Shown: positions 9,267 to 20,625 of the stretch, one piece after another
How the letters are laid out: each line of letters opens with the position of its first letter
Position numbering within the stretch: the stretch's first letter is position 1
Assembly: GCA_032716605.1 (NCBI GenBank)
Contig: CM064572.1
Location: forward strand, 38,805,801-38,869,800
Length of the DNA stretch: 64,000 nucleotides
Direction: 5' to 3'
DNA from: Paralithodes platypus
Taxonomy: Eukaryota > Arthropoda > Malacostraca > Decapoda > Lithodidae
Notes under the pieces: model-generated
The model's input: only the letters and a program-made list of their open reading frames with translations
Told to the model about the DNA's origin: nothing
Databases searched by the model: none
Translations under genes and position numbers: made by a program

Positions 9267-10834
9267 AGGAGGATACATGTTTTTCATAATACGTGTTGCT
9301 AGCCCCAAACGCGCGAGCAACTGTGGCTTTCAACCATCCGACACATCCCCCTTTTATTTATGTGCATCATACATGTTACATACAAATAAAGTTTATGTTT
9401 TTGTTTTACCCTACTGTGGAAAGACTACGGATACACCACTCCTGCCCGGGCCTCACACAGTGGCATGACGTAGTCCGGTCGAACTGAGCTCATGACGCTG
9501 GTGGCATTGCCCCGGAGAATAGCCATCCCTAGTCTTTGCTTGAGCCAGAGGGTTTCCCGGGGTTCTCCTGAAACTTCTCTGATTTTACGGCCTATTTCAT
9601 TAACCATCTTAAGGGTGGTAGGGCCGAAGACTCCTGAAGTTTCGAATGCCAGGGGCTCGAACTGATGATTTCTGGCGATGGCTTGATATTTTTCTCGCTT
9701 TTTATTTTCTGCTATCCGGGCGGCTTCACCTGCTTCGTCGGCGTTTCTGGCGATGTTGGTTGTGGAGAAAGTGTCAACACATGTGGCATCCCACACGAGG
9801 CACCGGCCATTCTTGTAAGGGAAAGTGGTCATCCCATCTGGCCGTTTGCCGTCTTCTCTGTGAAGTACATGTGGTTCGAGGATTGATGCACGGTTAGCAC
9901 TATGCAGGGCCCGTTTTATGACATCATTTAGTGCAGAGTGTCTTGGCAGGCGGCCTGCGTTGTAATTACATGACAAGGCATGGTGACCTTGAGCATCCAT
10001 CCCCCCACCACACTTGCAAGTGTGTGGGTGACAAACTGCCACACCCACTCTGAGCGCGACGGCAACCCGGAGCGCTTCAGCATCCAAGTGAGTTCCAAGA
10101 GGTGGGATGGGGATGGCGTGTAACCACAAGCCACTCTCCGAACGGGCGGCTGCCTGGAGGCGTGCTTTTGCAACCTGGTCTGCATTGGTTAGGAGATTTT
10201 CTTGAGTTTTCTTCGCCGAGATGGTATCCCACGCTTTCTGCTTGCTCCTGGAGGTACCCTGAGGCTCCTCCTCTACTCCTGTACTTTCCTTCCAGGTGTT
10301 AATCGCTGCTGTTACGTCCCAATTAAGTGTCATTCCGGGTTGAGAAGAAAGGATGGACACTACAAGGTCGTTGGTCGCGATGAGGGAAGAGATAAAGGCT
10401 GGGGAGGCAATATCCGAGGCTCTCCGTATGCCCAAGCCCCCGAGGCGGACAGGAAGGGTGGCTTGTGTCCAGGTCCGTTCTTTAAATTCCACGTTGGTGA
10501 TGCTGGTCACTGCTTCTCGGATTATGCTGTCTAATTCTTGGAGGCCACCATTGTTCGTGTAAGTCATCGATGTGCGCAGGAGGTATTGGAGTTTTGGGAT
10601 GGAGAAACAGTTCTTGAGAAGGGCCAGAGCTGAGTGGGCATCGATGTGTATCAGGCGACTCACGAGACGTTGAAGCTCCTCCTTTTTAACTTGAAGTGCT
10701 GGTGGGATTGCTGCCAGAGTTAGTGGGGAACCTAATAGGGTTTGCTGGTGCTCCTGAAGGATCTTTGAGCCAAACCAGTAAATTAAGCTGCACAATACTG
10801 TCTGACCTCCCTTAACCATGATATGTACAAGCAA
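9267..10834 (-). pseudogene. 5'-truncated LINE with CCHC and restriction-like endonuclease C-terminus
   Basis: The 469-residue frame is 9425-10834; 9267-9424 is probably 3' flank. It lacks RT catalytic motifs. Residues 75-150 look like the region after the RT palm (IPKLQYLLRTS, LPVRLGGLGIRRASDIA). A cysteine-histidine motif follows (C273, C275, H284, C289; C-x-C-x8-H-x4-C), then KRPDG at 330-334 and WDATCVD at 348-354, which together resemble the CCHC plus PD-(D/E)XK-like nuclease of R2/NeSL-type LINEs. Loss of the N-terminal part fits 5' truncation during insertion. GL-1 abuts its 3' side directly. The LINE class call is by motif layout only; a related uncharacterised RT family is possible. 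Confidence 0.6.
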
Positions 10835-11343
10835 CTCTTGTCGTTTCCTATAGGCGGTTCAGTATAATTAGGCGAAAAATCTTGACCAATAACGTCTATA
10901 ACATAAAAAGGACTCGTGCAATTGAGCTAGTGTGTCTGCCATTTGGGAAAAGTCAGCCAGGGAATAGGTGTGAAAACCCATTTGCTCTAGCCCAGTTTAA
11001 GTTACAAAGGTTTAGGGTAAATATTTCTGGCCTAATTATACTGAATTGTCTATACTTACCGCTGAAGTGATTGCTCCTATACACACACCAGCACCTCGCC
11101 TGTAAAGTAATAGAAAAGTAGATGTTAGTATCGTAAATCAATATATTATTATGGTGTGAATGAACAAACAAAGGCCTCTATCAGCGAATGAAAACAAAAA
11201 TGTCTTTATATTTCAAGCTACTGTTTTATATATATATATATATATTGACTTGAATAGGAGCATAAATAATGATCAAATTCACATATTCATGTTAGTTCTC
11301 TCACTTTCACACACACCCACCCACACACACACCCTCCTATTCA
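10835..11343. other. Intergenic, no gene seen
   Basis: AT-rich sequence with a short (TA)n run near 11229 and a CA-rich stretch near 11310-11335. Short ORFs here have no recognisable composition or motif. Confidence 0.6.
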
Positions 11344-13039
11344 TCAACCACCTCTCATTCTTTGAGGAACTGTGTCCAGATGTTGTTCATCTGTTATCCT
11401 TGGTCTGATGGGTGGTTCACCACGCTTGACTGTTTTGTATGGTTCAATTCTTTGCATCTGGCTCCCAAGTTCTTTGAGGCTATCAGAGAGGTACGAAGGC
11501 AAGGTGCTATTTGTAACTGGTCTATCATCATCTAGGGTAGGTAGATTTAGCTTAGGTGGGTCTGGCTGAACAAACATGACATTTGTACGATGTGATTGGC
11601 CACTTCCAGTCAAAGTGTCACTTTTGAAGTCATCGTTGTCGACTATACATATTGCCGGTGTTCCTTCAGAAAGTTCAAAAGGACACTCAGTTGAATGCTT
11701 CAGGTCAGTAACTGCCCAGAAATCTCTAAGCAAAAGCACATCATTGTAACTGATTCCCAGGCCATCCTTATGTAATATGTCTACCATTTCTCTGCTCTTG
11801 TCATACCATGTAGCAGTACACCGAGGTTTGTCTCAAATGCAGTACGTCTTCCAGTGATGTAGCTGGTCAAAATAGATGCAATTGATCTGACTTGGGGCTT
11901 GTCATCGACTTCAGACTTTGTGGGGTGCTCCAAGTGATGAGCTTCAAGAGGAGATCATTCAGGTCTTCATATTCTTCTAGCTCATGTATGTATGGAGGCC
12001 AAGGAACAGTTTTTGTTTTGATGATCTGATCTCTGAGTCGCCCAGCTACATTCTTCACCAGCTGATCGTCACTTACACCTAGAGAGGATATTGCAGCCTC
12101 AAGATATGAACCTGCAGCTCTTGCATCATATACCAGTTCACTCACATTCTTCTGACCTCGTTCATGAAATGCTATGTCATCTCCAAATTCCTTGATCAGA
12201 ATTTCCTTCACGAAACTGGACTTTGCTGTGGAATAGTAACCATAATTTGAAGTAATGCCTTTGTAATCTTTTACAAGACCTTGCAGTGTACGGATTTCAT
12301 GATCTTCAAAGATAACTTGACGGACATGATGAAAGAAGATATTTTGGGCCTCTCGAAGATTAACATGTTGCAGATGCTCTGTTTTTTCATCAGGTAAAGA
12401 CTCCTTCAGAGGGTTGCTGACATAATTGCGCCAACATTCACGATGATAACGAATTTCCAATCCAAACGCCGTTCGACTGTCTGGGATAGATGCAAGTAGG
12501 GTATTCAATCTTTCTCTTATAGGCTCATCTGACAGACAAACTGTATGCAACTTGAACCGGTTCCATGGGTCTACTGTTGACAGCAGCAAAAGTTTGGACT
12601 TGCCAGGATTACTGTTTTTTTGTGGTCCTTTCATACACCACACACAGAGATTCTTATCATGAACCACTGTAGTACTAGAACGAAGCTTTTTAGGCACATT
12701 TCCTGGGAGTTGTTGACTTGAAGTTGATGCTTGAACTTCTTCTTGTTCAGATTTCCGTTTACGATTCTGTGCTTGCTGAATATAGCGATTACTACTGATC
12801 TGGGTGTAACATTTACTATGCATGTACAGGCCTTTAGGCCCCTTGTCCCACTCCACTGCTGCATAGGCATGCTGAAATTTATCAAGTTCCTTCCACCGAA
12901 AACACTTGCTCCTTAGATTCTCCCACTTTGTATCAGATGTCTTGTCCGTACTATCATCAGCTATACAGGGATGTTGACATAATATGCATTTTAATCCAGG
13001 TCCTGGGTCAGGCACATCACTAACTCCTCTACGTTCCAT
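11344..13039 (-). pseudogene. Broken gene for an unrecognised protein with two CxxC...HxxC modules
   Basis: Two frames carry one apparent protein. The 390-residue frame 11867-13039 has module 1 (C18, C21 ... H74, C77) and module 2 (C132, C135 ... H199, C202) joined by a basic, serine-rich linker (KRKSEQ, KKLRSS). Downstream it is helical and acidic. The frame 11344-11787 (147 residues) seems to continue it, with SYNDVLLLRDF and then a VDNDDF segment. Similar multi-copy proteins occur in invertebrate and fish genomes as uncharacterised, repeat-associated families; I recall the general look but cannot name a family. The gap between frames at about 11790-11866 implies at least one frameshift or stop. 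No transposase catalytic triad or flanking TIR is visible, and an intron-containing host gene is not excluded. Confidence 0.5.
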
Positions 13040-13150
13040 GCTTATGATTCTTCACGCCAAATTCGATGCAACAAACCTGAAAAAGAAGGAATTGATCAGT
13101 CAACATTCTTGGTTTACATTTTAAATTATATATTATATTATTTGAGTAAG

Positions 13151-13599
13151 TTTCAGAGGATCCGTGACCGTGTTTAGGATACCAAAGTTTCTCAGTGGAT
13201 TTAACAACATCATATTTGTCTTAGATGTTGAGGTTAATGGGACTCTAAATCATGAATTATGCCATCCCATTGATTTTCTTAATTATTTTCTTATTTTCTT
13301 AATTATTTGGTAATTAATTATTAATTATTTTTTAATTATGCCATCCCATTGGTTTTCTGACACCAAAATTAGTGGGAATAGACACCAAAATTGTCATTTT
13401 TGGCCATTCACTTCAAGAAATAGAACTTTATCAATTTTTTAAGATGACGGCGGCGGCCATTTTGAAAAACGTCTAAAATAACAACTTTCCCGTCATTTTG
13501 GTGAGGTGTATGGGGGCTTATTTTTTTTAGCATCAGTTGCCCTTGTTAAATTCACTGAGAAACTTTGGTATCCTAAACACGGTCACGGAAGCTCTGAAA
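13151..13599. mobile_element. 449-bp MITE with about 57-bp terminal inverted repeats
   Basis: The left end TTTCAGAGGATCCGTGACCG and the reverse complement of the right end TTTCAGAGCTTCCGTGACCG match over about 57 bases with only a few mismatches, ending near TTTAACAA. The match stops sharply at both outer borders. The interior is AT-rich with a repeated ATGCCATCCCATTG phrase and has no ORF. No clear target duplication is visible, so the superfamily is open. Confidence 0.8.
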
Positions 13600-13829
13600 A
13601 TGACTACTAACCATACTCCCCATTTTGTATCTCCATATATTGCGTGTCTCCCCTTCTAAGGATCAGGGTGCCCTAGGGAAATTGCCAGTGGCTGTCTTAA
13701 GGCATACAGTAATAGTTAGCATAGGCCTGTGAGGGGGGCTAGTGGGGCTCTTATATATGGGGAATGTAGGGTTGGTAGGAGTAGGTGTTTATATGTATAG
13801 CTTTCACTGGCTCTAACTGAATTATTCTT

Positions 13830-13943
<114 letters not shown>

Positions 13944-14471
13944 TCTTAATAAATAAAGGTCAATGTTTGTCTGTCTGTCTGTCAGTTACCCGACCTTTGT
14001 TACTAAACTCCTCCCACAGTTTTGGTGCCAGGTGGGAGATGACTGGGCACCGTTGGAAAGCCCAGGCTTTGGAGATGGTTTTAGGCGAGTTTAGTGGAAA
14101 TCAGAGACACTTTTGTTTAATAAAATTTTCGGCAGAACTTATGTAGTATACGGGAGCGAAAAAAATGCGAAAAAAATGGCCGTTTGGGGCAGAAGGAGGC
14201 CTCCGATCGAAAAGGTGTATGGAACAAAAGTTGTTTGCAGCACCCCAAAATGGGGGTACGGATGAGGTCAGATCCAAAATCGGAGGTCATTTAGCGGCCG
14301 AAATCGAGGTCGCCGTTTCATGAGGCACAGGGAGGTTATGGTAGTACAGTAGTAGTATTGTGATGATTGTGGTAGTAGTGATTGATGATGGTGATTATGG
14401 TAGTAGTAGTGGTGGTAGTAGTGATGGTGATTATGGTGATTACCCGGGCAACGCCGGGTACCCCTGTTAGT
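13944..14471 (+). mobile_element. Helitron-like non-autonomous element
   Basis: It starts TCTTAATAAATAAAGG and ends with a perfect 7-bp-stem hairpin (TACCCGG-loop-CCGGGTA, 14441-14460) placed 11 bases before the terminus GTTAGT. Helitrons begin with TC and end with CTRRT after a short 3' hairpin. Here the last five bases are TTAGT, one mismatch. No inverted terminal repeats or target duplication are seen, as expected. The interior has a GTAGTA/GGTGAT simple repeat and no Rep/helicase coding. Confidence 0.55.
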
Positions 14472-14589
14472 ATTATATATATCACTCTCACACCCAAGTC
14501 CAGAACTGGCCTAGTGGATATAGGAGGTTGAACAAAGTAATGTATAGTGCCAATCGCTTTCTGCGCTTCTATTAACTTATTTCCCGTTG

Positions 14590-14996
14590 TTGTTGTTGTT
14601 GTTGTTCCCCAAGCTGCCTGGCCGAACAGCCCCAAGGCCCCGAGCAATTCCAAGGCCATAACCGAGCGCCCCCACAGAACCCTCCCGCCGACCACAATAA
14701 AGCCTGGATGACCGAAGCCACTCCATGGCGGGGAGCTGAGGAGGGTGCGGAAACGCCCGGGAAACCAAAGCCCCACCCAGGGCCCTGTGCCCCTCAGCAA
14801 TTATGAAGAGAAAGTTGAGGGGCAAGGGAAAAATGTGACGTTTTGGCTTCCAATCTTGGTAGATTGGGAGGTCAATCCACGGAAGAGATGCCGTCACTTG
14901 AGATCCAGAAAACACACAAGCTAAAGGAACAGTCAGAGTAAGCTATGGGTATGGCAGAGATCGCTCAGTTCTCACTCTGAAAGACCAGCCTGGTCT
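14590..14996 (-). mobile_element. Retroposon R1 copy 1 with (AAC)n tail and 13-bp target duplication
   Basis: TTATTTCCCGTTG occurs at 14577-14589 and 14997-15009, flanking a 407-base unit. On the minus strand it ends ...GGCAGCTTGGGG then (AAC)n. It is homologous to 15974-16514 but shorter at its 5' side, as expected for target-primed reverse transcription. No RT coding is present; it could be a SINE or a truncated LINE 3' end. Confidence 0.85.
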
Positions 14997-15009
14997 TTAT
15001 TTCCCGTTG

Positions 15010-15190
15010 ACTTGAATTCTGGCTGTCTGTTTCTCTCTCTCTCTCTCTCTGTGTGTGTGTATGTGTGGGTGTGTGTGTGTGAACGCTTGTAGATTATCAG
15101 CGGTATAGTATAAGGATCCGTATAAGTTCTAGTCCTATAATATATATTTTGATTTCTTATGACATTCTCTGCTGCATTCATAGTTATCGC
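15010..15190. other. Simple-repeat flank, no gene
   Basis: (CT)n then (TG)n tract near 15032-15080, followed by AT-rich sequence to the TCGC target repeat at 15187-15190. Confidence 0.8.
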
Positions 15191-15657
15191 TGTAACGGTC
15201 TGTTTCTTAGACTTCTATGTTACATAATTATATACACACATCGGTATTAGTTAAACTCCCAATACTCTCTCTGTTCGTAGGTTTATTGATGTCCTTATAG
15301 TTACTGCTTTACAACAATAGCTGTACTGTAGTTACACACACACACACACACCCTTACGACTGGACCTGTAATGTGTAGGTCTGTCGTCGGCCGTGACTGG
15401 GGTAAGACTGCCTAGCTGAGGGCTGCTCAAGGGTGCGCCAGGGCACTCTCATTTCAAATGCGCTAACACGCACATGACTGTACACACACGCTCACGTGTG
15501 CGTACGTACACATAGGCCTAGCTGGACAGAGGGGCCTTGTTTGCGGTTTACTGGTCCAAGGAGGGGAAAGAGGGTTTCTTACCCAAAGTTCCCTCTCACT
15601 CCTAACATAATCTCATAGAATCCCAAAATCTCTAAATGCCATAAGACTACTCTTACA
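15191..15657 (-). repeat. GY-4 3' LTR
   Basis: 467 bases, nearly identical to 22043-22491. The main differences are microsatellite lengths: a (CA)n run near 15340 and an expanded CACGTGTGCGTACG stretch near 15490. Confidence 0.95.
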
Positions 15658-15959
15658 ATGCTCGATCACGCTACTCCAGGCGTCTCGATTGGTAAGGTGA
15701 AAGGCAACTTAGGTGAAGCATATAATTCAATGCAACAAGTAAAGTATCATCCTGAGAAAATATCACATATAAAGATAAACATGAAAAATGGGATAAAAAT
15801 GAAAAATTGGCCAAAATTCATACTTAAAAATAGACATAATAAATAAATATATACATTTGAAACACTGCAACGACTTGCATAGTTTGTGTTAAGAAGTATT
15901 CCACACAGTTCGCCGAGGTCACTGGATAATTTTTTTGAATGAATCACTTCACAGGAAGT
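15658..15959. other. GY-4 interior next to 3' LTR, unrecognised
   Basis: No polypurine tract and no integrase-like coding. The sequence here is not what normally abuts a gypsy 3' LTR, suggesting a deletion joint. Confidence 0.5.
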
Positions 15960-15973
15960 CACAAAAGTTCGTT

Positions 15974-16514
15974 GTTGTTGTTGTTGTTGTTTTTCCTCAA
16001 GCTGCCTGGCCGAACAGCCCCAAGGCCCCGAGCAAGGCCAAGGCCGTAACCGAGCGCCCCCACAGAACCCTCCCTGCCGACCACAATAAAGCCTGGGTGA
16101 CCGAAGCCACTCCATGGCGGGGAGCTGAGGAGGGTGCGGAAACGCCCGGGAAACCAAAGCCCCACCCAGGGCCCTGTGCCCCTCAGCAATTATGAAGAGA
16201 AAGTTGAGGGGCAAAGGAAAGATGTGACGCATTGGCTTCCAATCTTGGTAGATTAGGTCAATCCACGCAAGAGACGCCGTCACTTGAGATCTAGAAAATA
16301 TATAAGTAAAAGGAACAGTCAGAGTAAGCTATGGGTATGGCAGAGATCGCTCAGTTCTCACTCTGATAGACCAGCCCATCACCACATGACTAGAACCCAA
16401 TCCTCTCAGCATCAGCTAGGAAAGGCCCTAGAAAGCCGCCTTTGGCGGGGGGATAGCTCCCCTATTTCAACCCTTTTCGGGGTTGGGCACCCGCCCGCCC
16501 CAAAAAAAAAATTT
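15974..16514 (-). mobile_element. Retroposon R1 copy 2 with 14-bp target duplication
   Basis: CACAAAAGTTCGTT occurs at 15960-15973 and 16515-16528. The 541-base unit between them ends, on the minus strand, with GGCAGCTTGAGG and (AAC)n. It shares about 400 bases with copy 1 and extends a further 130 bases at its 5' side (GCGGGCGGGTGCCCAACCCC region). It inserted into GY-4. Confidence 0.88.
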
Positions 16515-16587
16515 CACAAAAGTTCGTTCAGTATAATTATTATTTGTTTTTCTATTTTTTTATATATGATTTTTTTGTTTTGTTTTT

Positions 16588-16590
<3 letters not shown>

Positions 16591-16659
<69 letters not shown>
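16591..16659. repeat. (TA)n then poly-T tract
   Basis: About 42 bases of TA followed by about 27 T. No coding potential. Confidence 0.95.
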
Positions 16660-17790
16660 ATTGTCATATAAGTGACAATTTAATTAATTTTCTTAATAAA
16701 AACACCCAAACAAATGTTCATAATTGGGGTATTTGAACTTTTAAAAAAAATGAAAAAATTGTGGTATCGTCCAGTGGATTCTTGACACGGCGATGATCAC
16801 CGGAAGCTTGGTGTTGTCCTGGCAGGTATAGGTATCCTGGCAGGGTCCGCAAAGCGGTGTCACCAGCTCTGGCACACCTTTCTCATATACAAATAACTAA
16901 CGAAGAGACCAATGATTATAATGGGAACATAATTATCAGAAACTTCTGATATAATTATGAGATCAGTAACTAGTTAATTTTATCCTTTAACAAGGACAGT
17001 AAATTGAGGATAATGCTCATTAAAACAATTAACAAACAAAGTACAATCCACCAAGGGACACATAAACATTGAAGGTTACTGTATTGGACAAAAATTAGCA
17101 TGAAATCCAGTTATCTCTCTTAAGTATAAATAATGTCCAGGACATGTACTTTCAACAGAGGTTTTCACTTGTGAGTACAAGTAGCATGTTGTTTAAATCC
17201 AAACACGGTACAAGAAAGATAAAATAACTCTTTCCAAATACATGCATAAAATGATAATTGGTCAATAAATACAGTACTGTAAAGAAACGTAATATTTCTT
17301 AAAACGGTAAGTTTGACTTTCAATGTAAGTCTACAGATATCAGCAGTATCGTACCATCGGGCATGATAATAAGTAAGGAAGGAACTGTATGAGTGCAAAG
17401 ATCAAAATTCAATTACCGGTATGTTTGGTAGCAAACCAACATTCTGAAGGGAAATACTGTAGGCCTACAAGTAATTCTCCGAGGGGGCAGTGCCTCATAA
17501 TCCGGAGGTACTCGTAGGTCAAACAGTTAGCCAAGAATGTTGAGGAAAATTATATTGACTTAAGAACTCATTACAGAATATCAGTTATTACAGACTCCTC
17601 AAAATCACAAATATTACCTAACCATACCACTACTAGACTCCCAGAACAATCTATATCATGCCACATCGCTTAGAAATTGGCTTCTGAGCCATTAGAATCA
17701 TTCACAGGTACAAATCTACTTAACTTTTTTAAGTGGTCAACATGACACTCCCGTACTAGCTTAGTATAAATATACCTTATCTCTAATTTA
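16660..17790. other. GY-4 interior, unrecognised
   Basis: Position-wise this should encode RT, RNase H and integrase, but no motif of these (YxDD, TDA, HHCC, DDE) is seen in any frame offered. AT-rich with short ORFs only. Confidence 0.6.
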
Positions 17791-18225
17791 TTACCTATTG
17801 CCTTCTCCAATGTTCTGCAGAATATCCTGCAGCACGGGGATAGGCTGTCTGTCCGGTAATGTCATTTCATTCAACTTTCTAAAGTCAATCACAGGCCTCC
17901 ATGATCCATCTTTCTTTGCAACTAGAAACATTGGATAATTCCACGGGGAAATTGACTCTTCAATAACATCTTGGGCTAACATCTCAGTAATATACTTGTC
18001 CACCTCCTCTCTCTGCTTATGAGGAAGACGATATGCAGGAATATATTTCGGTTTCGCGCCTGGCTCTAACCGTATCTCATGCTCAATTAAATCTGTTTTA
18101 CCCAAGGGATCATCTGGCAAAGCAACAATGTTGTTGTAGTGACTCAGAAATTCTACAAGATTACCGCGATAATTATCATAATCTACCGGGTTGAGGTGTG
18201 CATCCAAATCTCTCAACATTTTCAT
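17791..18225 (-). pseudogene. GY-4 reverse transcriptase, N-terminal piece
   Basis: The 144-residue frame has the typical gypsy entry into RT: AYRLPHKQREEVDKYI, SPWNYPMFLVAKKDGSWR, then VIDFRKLN. It stops after DILQNIGEG, before the first catalytic aspartate block and the YxDD motif. A functional gypsy RT needs about 150 further residues, so this is a deletion remnant. Confidence 0.85.
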
Positions 18226-18304
18226 TCACTGTGGTTTGAAACACACGCCCACGAAACTCATGATTACCCTCACCAGACGTCACAACTACCTTAACCGGGT
18301 GGGG

Positions 18305-19110
18305 TTAAGTTAAGAAATCCAGTAAGTGAAATCCTTCATCTAGTGGAATAGAGTAGCCTTTCTTATTAAACACAAACATTTCTACAGTCTTTCTATTTAC
18401 GGTGTATAAGGTGGACTCAACATCAAGGTTCTGTACACGAGAACTTTCAGGTAAAGCCATCACAACCGTTTCATGAGGAACATTCTTTAGTTTCACTGAG
18501 ACTTTTGATATTTTATGGCCTGGCAATATTATCGACTTTATTAGCGAAGCATTCCGTATCACACTGTCTGCAAGCAAAATAGAAACGTCCTTGTTGTTCA
18601 TAAATCTAGACTGAGGAATTATCTCTGTAGGTAAAGCCTTAGACCGCTCGGCAACGCTATTACCGCTACCATTAACCTCATCGTCTCTCGTATCATACAG
18701 CATTTGCACAACTCTAGGGACCATGTACGGCTCAGCAAGAAAACGCAAAAAATTGCTCTTGTAAGAGAGACCCCAGCGTCTAGGGTCTATCAGAAACTTG
18801 TGCTCTCTCATGGTCTCTAAACCCAAAAGTAAGTTATCATTCAAATCTGAAGCATGAGACAATATTGACAAGGTATTAAGACCGGAGAAATGTGTCTGTG
18901 AAACTTAACCTTTAAATGGATGATACCTACAGGCTTCATCTTTGAGCCCGTCACTCCAGTGATGACTACGTTAGAGGGGTATAAATGTTTCTCGTAAGGC
19001 TGTTGCAAACGGACGTACTTCAGTAAAGTGGGCAAATTGATCAAATTCACACTCGCACCAGTGTCAAATAAAACATTAAGAGGTTTATGTTGTAACCGCG
19101 CCTCAATCAA
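18305..19110 (-). pseudogene. GY-4 aspartic protease and PR-RT spacer
   Basis: The frame 18841-19110 contains the retropepsin start LNVLFDTGASVNLI (DTGA at residues 17-20) and a VTGVTG-like segment. The frame 18305-18871 continues with about 188 residues lacking known motifs, as gypsy elements often have between protease and RT. The two overlap in different frames, so at least one frameshift separates them. Confidence 0.75.
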
Positions 19111-19208
19111 TGGGCCATGCTCGATACAATTGATAGTAACTACCTTAGGGACTGGATTTACGTTAACTTCATAATCAGATGCCTCTTCGATGGATCTTGC
19201 CTCTGCTA

Positions 19209-20625
19209 CTATGTTAGGTATTCTGGGAGGGGGCCTAAATCTTCCACCAAAGGATCAGAGTAGACTGCTCTAGCATAGGAAGGTTGCCTACCTGTCTCTA
19301 CACTATTCCCTGTCTGTTGGCTCTGATAACCCTGAGCTGGCTGTCTGGCATAAACCCTTGAGGGCTGCGTGTTAGGTCTAGAGGCTGTCACCCCCTGTGA
19401 GAGACCCAACTGACCTTGGGCAGACCCCCATTGTCTACCTGTGGCAACATTGCTCTGAGCAACGTTAGTATTACCGTTAGCATTACTAGAACCTGAGCTG
19501 CGTGAGAAGCCTCCACTCTTGCCCGGAGAGTTTTAGACGCCGCCGTAAGCACAGATAGACTGGATTGTGCAGGTGGTGTGTATTTAGTACCCTTTTTCTC
19601 AACTTCGCGACACTTCAACAGAAGCTCACCTAACTCCTACTGAGTCTTAATCTTCTTATACTCTAAGTGTTTGCGGGTAGCAGGATTAACTTGTTGTAGG
19701 TACACTGACATGGCTATAATTTTGCCTACATGCCTGAGTTTGACCGTACCATTTTCTGCCCAACCGTCGGCAACTAACATGGGGCCTAAATTCTCTGCAG
19801 CCCTGTCTAGCCTAGCTGTGAAGGATTCAAGGTCCTCATTAACCTCCCGTTTATTCTGTGCTAGTTTCCCCGCTACACCGATAGCTGTATTATAGGAAAT
19901 ATCCTTAAAGTACTTCCTGAACATCTGCACATAATCAGCATAATCTGTAATGAATTGCAGATGTGTGAGAGCCATAATTGACCTAGCTGAACCCTTATCA
20001 GAATTAATCTGACCTCTGAAGAAATTAATCTTATCTACATGATTCACTATTTTACGGTTAGCAATTTCCCCATCAAGGACATAGATAAACTTATCTAAGG
20101 ACAAGGGGTCAGTGGGGTCTCCTGAAAATTTGGGAAGGTTGACCATATGGGTCCGAAGGTCGTAACTGGTAGGAATTTGAGAATATGGAGTCTGAGCGAA
20201 GGGTGTAGGGTAAACATAGTCACGGGAGGTGCGCTGGGAACTGTAAAGGAACTTTGGGGCACATGGGCACCTTCGGGCACTTGATTAGTTGAGGGCGCCG
20301 AGGCATTTGTCTTGGCTTGAGACATGCATTGGGAGACACATTCCGCTATCATGCACATAAAAGTCGGATTATTGGCAAAATGTTCTGGGGGAGAAGTGAT
20401 ACTAGGGGAATTATCTCGCGGCACATCCTGTGGCCTTCCATTAGCAGGGTTAGGAGTGCAATTTGTCACGTCGGCACGGTCGGTCGGCCTGTCAGGTTCG
20501 ACTGCTACTGCTGTAGATTGACTGTCTCCAACGAAATGAGCTGTAGGCCTATTAATTACTGAGTCGGCCATGTTGTCTTGAAAGACTTCGCGAAATTTAT
20601 GAGTTCTAGTAAAATAGTCATGCAT
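19209..20625 (-). pseudogene. GY-4 gag, frameshifted
   Basis: Pieces lie at 20095-20625 (proline/threonine-rich N-terminus, likely start at the MADSVINRP methionine near 20571), 19637-20146 (capsid-like LPKFSGDPTDPLSLDKFI), 19388-19618 and 19209-19409 (Q/S/N-rich tail). An in-frame TAG follows KIKTQ at 19637-19639 and frameshifts separate the others. The capsid-like piece resembles gag of arthropod gypsy elements in layout. No CCHC knuckle was found. Confidence 0.7.

Noticed and set aside
9277..9487. Plus-strand ORFs between GL-1 and the LINE remnant
   Set aside because: They overlap the LINE 3' end antisense and have no resemblance to known proteins.
14336..14915. Overlapping minus-strand ORFs in R1 retroposon copy 1 and at 15747-16283 in copy 2
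   Set aside because: The frames differ between copies and the (AAC)n tail reads as poly-Asn or poly-Thr. No RT or gag motif; likely untranslated retroposon sequence.
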